A stretch of DNA of 64,000 nucleotides, from assembly GCF_027580225.2 (NCBI RefSeq), contig NC_073359.2:9863001-9927000 (forward strand), in the 5' to 3' direction. The number at the start of each line of letters is the position of its first letter. Position 1 is the first letter of the stretch. The translations under genes and the position numbers were made by a program. The notes under the pieces are model-generated. The model saw only the letters and a program-made list of their open reading frames with translations, was not told the DNA's origin and did not search any database. Positions 37,001 through 41,928 of this stretch are shown here, piece after piece. The DNA comes from Misgurnus anguillicaudatus. Lineage: Eukaryota > Chordata > Actinopteri > Cypriniformes > Cobitidae.

Positions 37001-37191
37001 CCAGAAGCAGGCAGCCTTCCATGCTTATACCTTGGGAGATGGAAAACGTGCAACACGCAGAAAACACACAGGACGAGGAGATCGAGGAGAAAGGCTTGCT
37101 TGAGGAGATCGAGTCGATGTGTCGTCTCAGCATGGCGATTCCGAACGACCTGGCGCTTACGCAGGTACAGAAAAACACCAGCTTGGATTAG
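4007..37191 (+). CDS. dennd1b: dennd1b, 3' part: DENN domain-containing protein 1B (connecdenn 2), ten exons
   Basis: The exons join as 4007-4132, 8974-9075, 13202-13292, 16881-16921, 17822-17860, 19417-19473, 24097-24183, 34349-34428, 34571-34784 and 36589-37191. They total 1440 nt, or 479 residues plus a TAG stop, and all junction phases agree. DENND1B is a guanine-nucleotide exchange factor for Rab35 that acts at clathrin-coated pits and endosomes. The first four exons hold the end of the DENN module, with landmarks GVARAFLHAQAALFGSYRDA, FKQFIEDRLAKLNAGRGF and SYQQW. The rest is the low-complexity tail, with LLEEILDSLST, AAKSLDFFRS and GQDDSAVNGKHLPPSP. From memory these landmarks match human DENND1B better than DENND1A, especially the GQDDSA.HGKHLPPSPR block and a PWE motif near the end. 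The N-terminal uDENN and most of the DENN domain lie left of the window. Introns are transposon-rich, and the 24-34 kb intron is the largest. Identity is inferred from recognised motifs plus the neighbouring crb1. Confidence 0.93.
4267..5070. mobile_element. hAT-type MITE
   Basis: The terminal inverted repeats TGGCGCTTTTCCATTTCATT and AATGGAAAAGTGCCA are followed inward by GTACCCCACGGTTTGGTTTG and its complement. I could not define a clean target duplication. Confidence 0.65.
5071..6376. other. dennd1b intron, nothing recognised
   Basis: The longest open frame (5270-5758, 162 codons) has no recognisable domain and no homologous-looking motif. The sequence looks like ordinary intron. Confidence 0.5.
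6377..6497 (-). mobile_element. tRNA-derived SINE, reverse orientation
   Basis: On the minus strand it reads GTATAGCTCAATGGTAGAGC, then GGTTCGAACTCAGG: a tRNA-like A box and B box. The same SINE family is seen at 59976-60125 in forward orientation. Confidence 0.65.
6706..6900. repeat. diverged interspersed repeat (CAATTCAATTCTATTTATAT)
   Basis: This AT-rich repeat, common in fish introns, recurs in this window near 18245-18290 and 18600-18650 (TTTGTATAGCGCTTTCAACA). Its class is not determined. Confidence 0.5.
6901..8441. mobile_element. fold-back Tc1-like element, two halves head to head
   Basis: Both ends read TACAGGGAGTGCAGAATTAT inward, and each carries TTAGGCAAGTTGTATTTTTG. From each end the sequence runs through the same 3' transposase text to a centre near 7625-7720. 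The element is thus a giant palindrome with arms of about 700 nt. It is flanked by TA, as expected for the Tc1/mariner group. Confidence 0.85.
7700..8101 (+). pseudogene. Tc1-type transposase C-terminal remnant
   Basis: In shifting frames the plus strand encodes FLEDTFFKQWYRKKSASF, then SLNSVWEAVVASAQNVGSDQ and VIEKKGGYIGH before a stop at 8101. This is the end of a Tc1-like DDE transposase. Frame breaks and the missing N-terminus make it dead. The left arm holds the same region inverted at about 7240-7620. Confidence 0.75.
8478..8575. repeat. imperfect tandem repeat (AAAACCCCTAGGAGAAA)
   Basis: Four or five degenerate units of about 17-25 bp contain CCTAGGAG. No function is apparent. Confidence 0.6.
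8974..9075 (+). CDS. dennd1b: dennd1b exon (dDENN start, phase 0-0)
   Basis: An exon of 34 codons reading GEPIIFCEKSFVAHRSSTMR through MAVNLQLFKQ. The acceptor is TTCTTGTCCCCAG and the donor CAG|GTAAAT. The EPI.FCE.SFV.HRSS pattern is typical of the DENND1 dDENN region. Confidence 0.95.
9122..9669. mobile_element. TTAA-type MITE, family C, copy 1
   Basis: It starts AGGGACACTCCACCTTTTTA, is flanked by TTAA on both sides (9118-9121 and 9670-9673), and has long inverted arms with AGCATAGCTTAGCACAATCC. It inserted only 46 nt downstream of the exon ending at 9075. Other copies are at 34848-35471 and 42664-43237. Confidence 0.8.
9674..11196. other. dennd1b intron, nothing recognised
   Basis: No exon-like or repeat structure that I can name. 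Open frames at 10321-10580 on both strands overlap each other and look like chance. Confidence 0.5.
11197..11894. mobile_element. MITE with CTGTTTACACTTGG termini
   Basis: The inverted ends CTGTTTACACTTGGCATTAA and TTAATACCAAGTGTAAACAG are flanked by TTAGAGT on both sides (11190-11196 and 11895-11901). The exact ends are uncertain by a few bases. Its CpG-rich core is shared with the hAT element at 20949-22025. Confidence 0.65.
11905..12045. repeat. short palindromic element (CAATAGTAAATATTAA)
   Basis: ACAATAGTAAATATTAAGGC at 11910 recurs as ACAATAGTAAATATTAAAGT at 12015, with ACAGTATTTTCTACAGTTTA between. It is probably a small MITE or an internally duplicated repeat. Confidence 0.4.
12046..12251. 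mobile_element. short hAT-like MITE (GGGCTGTTCAGATATCACG)
   Basis: The ends GGGCTGTTCAGATATCACG and CGCGACATGTGAATGGCCC are imperfect inverted repeats. The core is rich in CGC. Confidence 0.5.
13202..13292 (+). CDS. dennd1b: dennd1b exon (dDENN, phase 0-1)
   Basis: A 91-nt exon reading FIEDRLAKLNAGRGFTDVYE then EEITEGGFCR. The acceptor is GGCCGCAG and the donor A|GTGAGT. It continues directly from LQLFKQ of the previous exon, giving the diagnostic LFKQFI.DRLAKLNAGRGF string. Confidence 0.95.
13293..13872. repeat. dennd1b intron with fragments of two repeat families
   Basis: 13560-13750 is an end fragment of the GGACCACAAAAC family (TATCTTTAATATTGACTGAG). 13773-13860 matches the repeat that continues at 16483 (GGGGCTGTTGAATGCTTTAT). 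Confidence 0.5.
13873..14792. mobile_element. TTAA-type MITE, family D (AGGGGACATTTCATGAAAAT)
   Basis: The left end AGGGGACATATCATGAAAAT and right end GTGAAATGTCCCCT are inverted. The right flank is TTAA and the left flank TTCA, one base decayed. A half copy is at 36045-36493. Confidence 0.7.
15212..16482. mobile_element. hAT-type MITE with 8-bp target duplication CTGTTGAA
   Basis: The ends AAGCGTTGGGTAAAGTTACT and GTTACCTCCAACACTG are inverted. CTGTTGAA is duplicated exactly at 15204-15211 and 16483-16490. It is itself interrupted by the TTAA element 15259-16082. A second, uninterrupted copy is at 27255-27721. Confidence 0.85.
15259..16082. mobile_element. TTAA-type fold-back MITE, family E, nested
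   Basis: Near-perfect arms of about 350 nt start AGGGATAGTTCGGCCAAAAA at each end, and the centre carries CTTCCGGTAGCGCCGCCATC and its complement. TTAA is duplicated at 15255-15258 and 16083-16086. The related hAT copy at 27255-27721 preserves the empty site ACAATATTAAGTTACTCC. Confidence 0.88.
16881..16921 (+). CDS. dennd1b: dennd1b small exon (phase 1-0)
   Basis: A 41-nt exon. With the A carried from the previous exon it reads SNSRSYQQWIHTKM. The acceptor is TGCTTTTCAG and the donor G|GTAAGC. RSYQQW is the conserved end of the DENN module in DENND1 proteins. Confidence 0.92.
16922..17821. other. dennd1b intron, nothing recognised
   Basis: No known repeat or exon was seen. GC content is somewhat higher than in the flanking introns. 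Confidence 0.5.
17822..17860 (+). CDS. dennd1b: dennd1b small exon (phase 0-0)
   Basis: A 39-nt exon reading RQRAKPVVKNLQL, with acceptor TTTTGCCTACACAG and donor TTG|GTGAGT. It corresponds to the basic TKATPAVRTAYKF stretch that I recall in the human protein. The fish version seems about nine residues shorter just before this point. It is short, so the call rests on splice sites, phase and position. Confidence 0.8.
18080..18660. repeat. inverted repeat pair around two (TA)n tracts
   Basis: (TA)n runs occupy 18191-18238 and 18468-18545. Flanking text such as AAGTGGTTCTCAAATTGGGG and its near complement TTTGAGAACCACTGCTTTAT, plus GCATTGTTGAAAGCGCTATA and its complement, show a duplicated and inverted repeat unit. 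Confidence 0.7.
18661..19416. other. dennd1b intron with a MITE end fragment
   Basis: AAAGGGATAGTTCACCCAAA at 18821 is the end of a TTAA-type MITE related to 35630-35927, but no partner end was found. The rest is featureless. Confidence 0.45.
19417..19473 (+). CDS. dennd1b: dennd1b exon (basic linker, phase 0-0)
   Basis: A 57-nt exon reading AKNHAKRKIRGMKDKMTQK, with acceptor TTCTCTCTTTTAAAAG and donor AAG|GTACAA. The AKNHAK motif is conserved in the lysine-rich segment after the DENN module. Confidence 0.9.
19569..19612. repeat. (CA)n microsatellite
   Basis: A run of about 20 CA dinucleotides, likely polymorphic, just downstream of a dennd1b exon. Confidence 0.9.
19613..20470. other. dennd1b intron, nothing recognised
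   Basis: Featureless AT-rich sequence towards the right end, with no exon signature. Confidence 0.4.
20617..22498. mobile_element. DNA element with CACTCAAAA termini, nested
   Basis: The ends CACTCAAAAAAATTGTTTGT and ACAATATTTTGAGTG are inverted. AG flanks both sides. The intact site in copy 1 of family B reads CAAACAGGGATGAATTTAG, which fits insertion there. It holds the hAT element 20949-22025. Confidence 0.7.
20949..22025. mobile_element. hAT element with 8-bp duplication CTAATGAC, nested
   Basis: The termini TAGGGGTGGCACGGTTCA and TGAACCGTGCCACCCCTA are near-perfect inverted repeats. CTAATGAC is duplicated exactly at 20941-20948 and 22026-22033. The core at about 21320-21580 closely resembles the MITE at 11197-11894. 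No transposase is encoded. Confidence 0.9.
22654..23001. mobile_element. Harbinger-like MITE with TTA duplication, nested
   Basis: The ends AGCTTCATTCAGACTAGCAG and GCTTATAATGTGAATGTACC are loosely inverted. TTA flanks both sides (22651-22653 and 23002-23004). Copy 1 of the host reads GAGCACTTAGTTTGC across the empty site. Confidence 0.7.
23278..23630. mobile_element. Harbinger-like MITE with TAA duplication, nested
   Basis: The ends TGCTGCGTTTACACCAACCG and GTCTGGTGTAAACACGCAGCA are inverted, with TAA on each side (23275-23277 and 23631-23633). A related copy is at 32207-32655. Confidence 0.75.
23791..24007. mobile_element. hAT-type MITE, family F, right-end fragment with (CA)n
   Basis: It ends GCGATTAATCTTTTGACAGC and contains ACACACACAC at 23868-23892. 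It is the same family as 61172-61571. It lies 90 nt upstream of the dennd1b exon at 24097. Confidence 0.65.
24097..24183 (+). CDS. dennd1b: dennd1b exon (acidic then Ser-rich linker, phase 0-0)
   Basis: An 87-nt exon starting DAEEEESPYCAGSPTSTKSL and ending RRLQKKE. The acceptor is TCTCTCTCTGCAG and the donor GAG|GTGAGC. It sits immediately right of an hAT-type MITE remnant (23791-24007) that lies within 90 nt of the acceptor. Confidence 0.9.
24184..25325. other. dennd1b intron, nothing recognised
   Basis: Unique-looking sequence with a short (TG)n at 25063-25078. No exon signals were found. Confidence 0.5.
25330..25460 (+). mobile_element. degenerate tRNA-derived SINE
   Basis: CTGTAGTTCGATTGGTAGAA, then CAATGCAAGATTATGGGTTT and CACTATGAGTCGCTTTGCGT parallel the better copy at 59976-60125. 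Confidence 0.5.
25519..26711. mobile_element. fold-back element (TTTGGTTCCTAAACGCAATA)
   Basis: The ends AGTTTGGTTCCTAAACGCAA and TTGCGTTTTGGAACCAAACT are inverted. The interior includes a smaller fold-back MITE at 25603-25855 and a segment of unknown origin (26060-26370) with two overlapping open frames of 77-98 codons that match no family I know. Confidence 0.6.
25603..25855. mobile_element. fold-back MITE, family G, copy 1
   Basis: The ends TGAAGAGTTTCGTTGCAAAA and TTTTGCAATGAAACTCTTCA form an inverted repeat. A second copy, in the opposite orientation, is at 45216-45466. Confidence 0.8.
26718..26748. repeat. poly-C followed by poly-A run
   Basis: About 18 C then about 10 A. It is prone to sequencing and slippage error. 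Confidence 0.8.
26950..27150. mobile_element. small palindromic MITE (CACTGAAAAAATTATTCATT)
   Basis: CACTGAAAAAATTATTCATT at the left and AATGAATCATTTTTTTCAGT at the right are inverted, with ATAAGTGGTCGCAATCAATT and its complement inside. Confidence 0.7.
27255..27721. mobile_element. hAT-type MITE, 8-bp duplication CTTATGAC
   Basis: The ends CAGTGTTGGTGAAAGTTACT and GTTACCCCCAACACTG are inverted. CTTATGAC is duplicated exactly at 27247-27254 and 27722-27729, inside the GGACCACAAAAC host. It is the uninterrupted sister of 15212-16482. Confidence 0.9.
28006..28048. repeat. (TG)n microsatellite
   Basis: About 20 TG dinucleotides in the large dennd1b intron. Confidence 0.9.
28049..29506. other. 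dennd1b intron, nothing recognised
   Basis: Unique-looking intron. Open frames at 28491-29014 on either strand show no known motif. Confidence 0.5.
29507..29660 (-). mobile_element. SINE-like fragment, reverse orientation
   Basis: ACATTTACGCATTTGGTGCA and CTTTTATCCAAAGCAACTTC are the complement of the conserved SINE tail seen at 60075-60120. GAATTCGAACGTGCAAC resembles the B box complement. Confidence 0.5.
30167..31368. mobile_element. DNA element with AAGGGGGTTGCACA termini, carrying a nested element
   Basis: The outer ends AAAGGGGGTTGCACATTGGA and GTGTGCGACCCCCTTT are inverted, and both are followed by CGC-rich text (GACGCG). It is interrupted at 30488-31324. Confidence 0.7.
30488..31324. 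mobile_element. nested element with GTCCCGTACAGACTGC termini
   Basis: The left end GTCCCGTACAGACTGC and right end GCAGTGTGTACGAGAC are inverted. CCTAG flanks both sides (30483-30487 and 31325-31329). Confidence 0.7.
31530..32052. mobile_element. hAT-type MITE, 8-bp duplication GTGATGAC
   Basis: It begins TAGGATTGGGTATCG and ends AAACCTAACCCTA. GTGATGAC is repeated exactly at 31522-31529 and 32053-32060. Internal GATAACAATTCCGCTTATCG is typical of this fish family. Confidence 0.85.
32120..33058. mobile_element. fold-back MITE, family H, interrupted by a Harbinger-like MITE
   Basis: The left part has TCACGAGTTATCTCCTCAAT and the right end ATGGCTGGTGGGGAATGAGTTAA. It matches 40970-41477 in reverse. 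The segment 32207-32655 (TGCTGCGTTCACACCAGCTG ... GGCTGGTGTGAAGCCACAG) is a later insertion related to 23278-23630. Confidence 0.65.
33059..34348. other. dennd1b intron, nothing recognised
   Basis: Unique-looking sequence. A 121-codon open frame at 33936-34301 has no recognised domain. Confidence 0.5.
34349..34428 (+). CDS. dennd1b: dennd1b exon (phase 0-2)
   Basis: An 80-nt exon reading HHNTKSPPNLTLSYPDGYSN then NDDTAS. The acceptor is TTTTGTTTTTAG and the donor CAG|GTAAGA. It follows an intron of about 10 kb, and only 142 nt separate it from the next exon. Confidence 0.9.
34571..34784 (+). CDS. dennd1b: dennd1b exon (acidic region and LLEEI motif, phase 2-0)
   Basis: A 214-nt exon encoding RVSSEDSGGVPSYNEDSEDS, then QMNLLEEILDSLSTS and AAKSLDFFRSNEDLDFAPT. 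The acceptor is TGTGTATGTGCAG and the donor ACA|GTAAGG. The leucine/acidic block and AKSLDFFRS are conserved DENND1B tail motifs, probably for binding endocytic adaptors (inference from the family). Confidence 0.95.
34848..35471. mobile_element. TTAA-type MITE, family C, copy 2
   Basis: It starts AGGGACACTCCACTTTTTTT and ends AAAAGGTGGAGTGTTCCT. TTAA sits at 34844-34847 and 35472-35475. It landed only about 60 nt after the dennd1b exon ending at 34784. Confidence 0.85.
35630..35927. mobile_element. TTAA-type fold-back MITE (AGGGATAGTTCGCCCAAAAA)
   Basis: The two ends are complementary (AAATGAAAAGTCTGTCATCA and TGATGACAGACTTTTCATTT). TTAA flanks both sides. An (AT)n stretch lies at 35843-35860. 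Confidence 0.85.
35928..36493. mobile_element. family H fragment followed by a half copy of family D
   Basis: 35930-36010 carries AACTCTTTCCCTGCCAGTGT (family H end). 36045-36493 matches the right half of 13873-14792 inverted, ending TCATGAAATGTCCCCT with TTAA. It ends 95 nt before the last dennd1b exon. Confidence 0.6.
36589..37191 (+). CDS. dennd1b: dennd1b terminal coding exon
   Basis: A 603-nt exon with 200 codons and a TAG stop. It starts KHCKSPSASSAIQIDFESGN and continues through GEWNMGQDDSAVNGKHLPPS, a long Ser/Pro-rich part, LIPWEMENVQ and EEIEEKGLLEEIESMCRLS. The acceptor is CATATGTTTTCAG. A good donor-like GTGAGT lies at 36660, but the frame stays open for 177 codons past it and the downstream protein resembles the human DENND1B C-terminus. 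Reading through is therefore preferred. GLLEEIESM echoes NLLEEILDS in the previous exon. Confidence 0.92.
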   Translation, partial: KHCKSPSASSAIQIDFESGNGDQGEWNMGQDDSAVNGKHLPPSPRRQPSSRSLPFHPPLTNEDFFELPLRNSFPEVPIVLLSEPSEVDTTSSPTLNSNTQLTPDRQRPTGCSLSRQRVFSKKNQRPYQDNSQQRTAGPRSRQPSMLIPWEMENVQHAENTQDEEIEEKGLLEEIESMCRLSMAIPNDLALTQVQKNTSLD

Positions 37192-38249
37192 TCCTGAGAA
37201 TATCACAAAACACTCCCATGTGGGTTTTTAGAAACGCTCTCATCTGACTTCGCACCAGCAGTCTGTTTGCATGAAGGTATTTTTGTAGTCATTGTGAATA
37301 GATGGGTCCTCTTATTTTCACATTCAATTCTAAATGGTCACTTTGGCTGCATGGAAAGAACAAAGACAGGGATTTTTAACAACATGCATCCCGTTATATT
37401 TATTGTAGCTGTATTCCAATTATATAACGTTCAACGATGTGCACTTGAACGAGTCGAAGTTTTAAATCTATTTAGATAAATCACTGTGGAAATCACTGTC
37501 TACGTATATTTTACTAAATCGTACGAAGTATTTAAACCGACAACTAATTTACGCTTAATATGATGCCTTAAAACGTTTTTGTTTCGCTTCACGGTATTTT
37601 TAGTCTGTGACTGTAGTTGGCTTGCTCGCTACCGTCACTACTACATGCATGTAAAGCATCCAAAAGATGAGATATTTATATAGGACAGATGGAGAACTGG
37701 TTCTTCGTTTGCATTGTGGGTAATGAACTATATATTTTTGAAAAACCATGTACAACTCTCAGGTTTCTGCTTTCCTCCAAGATTTATACTTTTAGCTTCA
37801 CCAGGCCCAAGTGGCAGATGTAATAAAATAATTAAATCCCAATTACTTTCTCTTACCGTTTCTAATGAATCACAACGTTACTTTTAACTATCATGGTTAA
37901 GTCTAATAGCCTTAAAAATGACAGCCAACGTATATTAAAGTTCTTAATGTGTTTATATTACAACCCTGACATTTCCTGGACTGTAGCTGCCCAGCAGAAA
38001 GAGGAAAATCTGTTACTAATAAACCATTTAAAACCCTTATTAGCTTCTTACAGATTCGTGCAAGCCTAAAACATACTGAAATATACGCAGAGCTTTAAAG
38101 ATATGCAAGCTCATTCACAAGTTGTTGCTTTGTGTGAAATCATACGCAACCAAATTGCATTCTCGGAGTTGCCACAAGGGGTGGTGTAGCTGGCGGTAGT
38201 GTAAAACTGTCGTTCAAAACAAGAAAAGTTTTAGTTTAATGGAGTCTCT
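37192..38249. other. dennd1b 3' UTR and start of the intergenic region
   Basis: AT-rich sequence after the stop codon with an AATAAA at 37822. It contains no coding exon signature. The crb1 gene converges from the other side, 8.5 kb away. Confidence 0.6.
37822..37827 (+). terminator. candidate dennd1b poly(A) signal AATAAA
   Basis: This is the first AATAAA on the plus strand after the dennd1b stop codon, about 630 nt downstream. It would give a 3' UTR of ordinary length. Longer 3' UTRs using later signals cannot be excluded. Confidence 0.4.
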
Positions 38250-38724
38250 ACCATAGATATACATAATAAAGGCTAGATGTCTCGTCCGCGCTGCTGGCCA
38301 ATGGAGATCGACTTCTGCACCTGGCGGCCATCTTGTCGCTCGCTCGCTCGTAACATTGTTTTAATACTACATGCACTTTATAAATAATCATAATTTGCTC
38401 AATTTTCTACCAATTTTTAAACTGTTTGGTTTCTTATAAACGTCAGAGATGTACTTACGACACTGCATACTCATGAATAATGTTCATGAAATATGTTCAA
38501 GCATGCACAATTTAAGCCACATAAATAATGTTTGTATAAACCAAACTATTTGTAAATCCGTCAAGATTTCAGCGAGATAAGAGTATTTGTGTTCGTGCAG
38601 ATCCCTTACCCGCCATCAGGTACCAGGGCCCGCCAGGAAGCTTGCATGTGACAAGATGGCCGCCGATGATGACGTTAGAGACTCTGCCGTAAGACATCTA
38701 GTCTTTATTATGTATATCTATGGT
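38250..38724. mobile_element. fold-back MITE (ACCATAGATATACATAATAA)
   Basis: The ends ACCATAGATATACATAATAA and TTATTATGTATATCTATGGT are perfect inverted repeats and continue with AAGGCTAGATGTCT. The centre has GGCGGCCATCTTGTC and its complement. CTCT flanks both sides. Confidence 0.85.
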
Positions 38725-40331
38725 CTCTGCAACAGAATTGTGGACGTAAAATGCATTGGCTAAGCCAGTGGTTCTCAAACTTTTTAACGTGCCCCCTCGC
38801 ACCCTTTGTGTAGGTTGCAAACGTAGAATTTGAATTATTGAAAGCATATGAAATTATACAATGTGCTGTTGGTTAGTAGCCTTATTTTATTTATAATGTG
38901 TAAGCCTTTGCATTCTGTGTTCATTTATTTTCAGTATGGCCGCCATCTTTAAAAGCCATATTGGCGCACCAAACAGGATGTGGTTATTAGATCCAGTACT
39001 TGTTTCTTTAGTGGCTGATGAAGTGTTTAGGCCCTTGAGTATAGTGATGTGGGACTTGTGCTATGTATTCTGACACTTTAATGGCTCAGCTCACTTCTCC
39101 TGGTTGTTAAAGCATTTTGTGTTTTTGGACCTGTGTCTCAAATCTGCATCTCCAGATTTCACTCAGTCCTTACATCCGTTTGAATTTTTTCCTGTCCCGC
39201 ACTGTGTAGCTGTAAGCTGACCTGAAACTATATGTGACCCAGTCTTTAGAAACCCAGCAATCTACATAAAATCACCTCACATAAAGAACATTGTGTGAAA
39301 ATATTACCTTGATATCTTCAATATTGACTGAGTAAGGTCATGTCAAGATTGAAATCATTGATTGAAATCACACTTTGATGCTCTTCATCTCATTGTTGGA
39401 TTATGAGACTTTAGCCTGGATTTCACAGACAAGGTCACATATGCTTTAGCCTTCAAACAAAGCAGAGAGATCATATAACTATGCAAATTCACTCATTAAA
39501 TACAAATGATTTGCTTGGTCAACTTTTAAGCAGCATTAGTATTATTAGTGTGCAATATTTCACATGAAACATAAATGCCGTTTCATATTTTACACACGTA
39601 CACTGCAAAGAACAAAATAGAAGATGGAAATTGTTGTCTTTGTCAACAGAGATTTAATATATTTTGTCAAATATTTTATTGTATTTTGGCTTAAACACTG
39701 TAGATCAAATGGTACATCAAAAAAGTATATTAGCTTTGTATTTTAAGACATTAAATGCAGCAGAAGTCACCTTTTAAAAGTCATTATTACACAATTAAAT
39801 TTTTAAAAGCAAAGTTGTGCCTTAAAGAGTTCAAATGCTAGTGTAGGTATGACTATACGGTAGCTCTTTTCCAAAACCTTGCGTTCCAGCTTGTCATCTA
39901 CTGCCTAAATGTGAAGCCACCTTATCCACCTTATTTTCGAACATTTTGAAAAAAAATGTGCGTATTTTTAACCTTTTCAGGCGATGGTTCAAAATGTCAC
40001 AACTGTCCCTCTGGTTTGAGTTTATTTTTTAAAAAGCAATTTTTAATGGACTTGTTTGAGTTTTTATGACGACACATCGAGTTTCATGCGGCCCGACGGT
40101 CAGAAGCATCTTATTTACAAGTTATTTGAACAAACCATAATAAACATATTAAACTACTACATGTATTCAGTATTGTTTTCGTTTTATGAAAATATTATTG
40201 CATCGCTTCTTACGCACTAGAGCTTCTGAAATTATTTGCTTATTTTAAAATTATTTGCTTTTAAAATAATTATTATTTGCTTATTTGCTTTTTCATTTAA
40301 AACATAACAAAAGTACACACAAACACATTAA
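38725..40331. repeat. intergenic, repeat fragments only
   Basis: 38765-38830 carries AGTGGTTCTCAAACTTTTTA (also seen near 18100 and 18320). 39226-39450 is a GGACCACAAAAC-family fragment (GATATCTTCAATATTGACTG). The remainder is not recognised. Confidence 0.5.
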
Positions 40332-40607
40332 AGCAACACTATGTAATTTTTTTACCTTTAAATAATGTCTCTAAAATTATTTCAGTGATAGAACAACTTT
40401 TAACTGGACAAATTGTACCATTGCTGCAACCTGAGCAGCCTCCTAGCTGCTACAAGCACACTCTGAAAGTGGCGGTGGAGGGTAGGAAACACAGCTCCAC
40501 CCCTCCCCCTGCCTGCAGAAGAGTGTCTGATACCAGGCACTGTTGCGCTTTTCAACCACATGGGGGAGCTGTAAGTCATTTTTACATGGAAACTACATAG
40601 TGTTGCT
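40332..40607. mobile_element. TTAA-type MITE (AGCAACACTATGTAATTTTT)
   Basis: The right end AAACTACATAGTGTTGCT complements the left. TTAA sits at 40328-40331 and 40608-40611. It is 276 bp long. Confidence 0.85.
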
Positions 40608-40969
40608 TTAACTACTATTATAAACAATAACTAATAAGCAGTTTATGTCGTATATATCCTGTACTGTAATCGCATTTTTGTAATATATAGTAGCAGAATA
40701 AATAAATCTGCTAAATCAGCATATTTTTATTAGCATAACATTAGTTGTTTTTGAACAATTATTGTATTTATTGTTTACTGGCAGTGTCTTTGAAAGGTTT
40801 TGCTGGATGCATGTGTGGATACAGATCATGGGTGCATGTTCGCCACATACACATTCAGCTCTTGTGCGTGTATTATGTTTTTTTATGGAGATTTACTGTG
40901 TTTGTACCAGCTATTATGGCAACCTCTAACTGTAAAAAGTATGCCGGCTTACTGGATTTCATAATAAAC

Positions 40970-41477
40970 ATTAATTCGTTCCCCACCAGCCTTTTTTAGA
41001 AAAGATGCCCGCCAGCATTTTTTGTGATTTTCACGAAAGTTTTACAGAAATTTTACAGAATTTTTTTCTTCTAAAAATATATAAACATAAAAATATATCA
41101 AATGAAAGAACAGACCCTCTGCTTTCAAAGAAACAAACAAAATGGGGAAAAAAAATGTTTCATCATATCTATATTTTTATTTGCTTATAAACTCTTAATA
41201 TGAGAGTAAACAATACACTTTTTGTTTTTGCAAAAAAGCTGAAATAATAGCATTTTTGTAAAGGAATTTTGTTAGAGATCAGATTCAGAACGATTATCAA
41301 AACATACACAGTTTAAAATTAGTAAAAAAAAATTGCTTAAGTTTTTTATAAATTGAGTAAGAGAGTGCCATTTAGTGGATAATCGGGGTATTAAAGATTA
41401 ACATGAGAGTTTTTTCATGCAAATGTTTTCTCTTAATTGACGAGATAACTCGTCAATGGCGGGGAAAGAGTTAAAAA
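40970..41477. mobile_element. MITE, family H, copy 2
   Basis: The left end GTTCCCCACCAGCC and right end TCAATGGCGGGGAAAGAGTT are inverted. The interior (AATGAAAGAACAGACCCTCT) matches 32890-32940 in reverse. Confidence 0.7.
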
Positions 41478-41928
41478 GCCAGTTAAAATGACACAATACG
41501 ACTATTTAGCTTTAGTGGCTCTACGGAAGTCTTACACAAAGGAGCTCAAAGACGGCAGCGCCCACATTTACGTCAAAAATAAGGTGGATAAGGCAGCATC
41601 CTAACTGTCATGTAATCTCATATATGACTGATTTAAAGGAAGTAACTATGATCCATAAAAGTGCTCTCTAGGTAGACACCCATGCAGACAGTTTTTGGAA
41701 AGAGCTTCTATTAATCACCGGTACTTTTGTATTATGTTCTCAATTGTAGTTTAGTGGTACTGTAGTAGTAAAATTAATACCATATTTTCCATATTGTACA
41801 ACCGTGATATTGTAACTTACATTAAGCTCTACAAATGACCCAGAAATATTAAATGAATCACTGAAGCCTAATATATTTGGTACAATGTGCTTTATTTGCC
41901 TGATAACCTGTTTATACACTCTCAGAAT

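Noticed and set aside
37165..37170. Donor GTACAG near the end of dennd1b as a splice to further exons
   Set aside because: A stop follows in frame 27 nt later, the protein end matches the expected DENND1B C-terminus, and no downstream coding exon was found before crb1.
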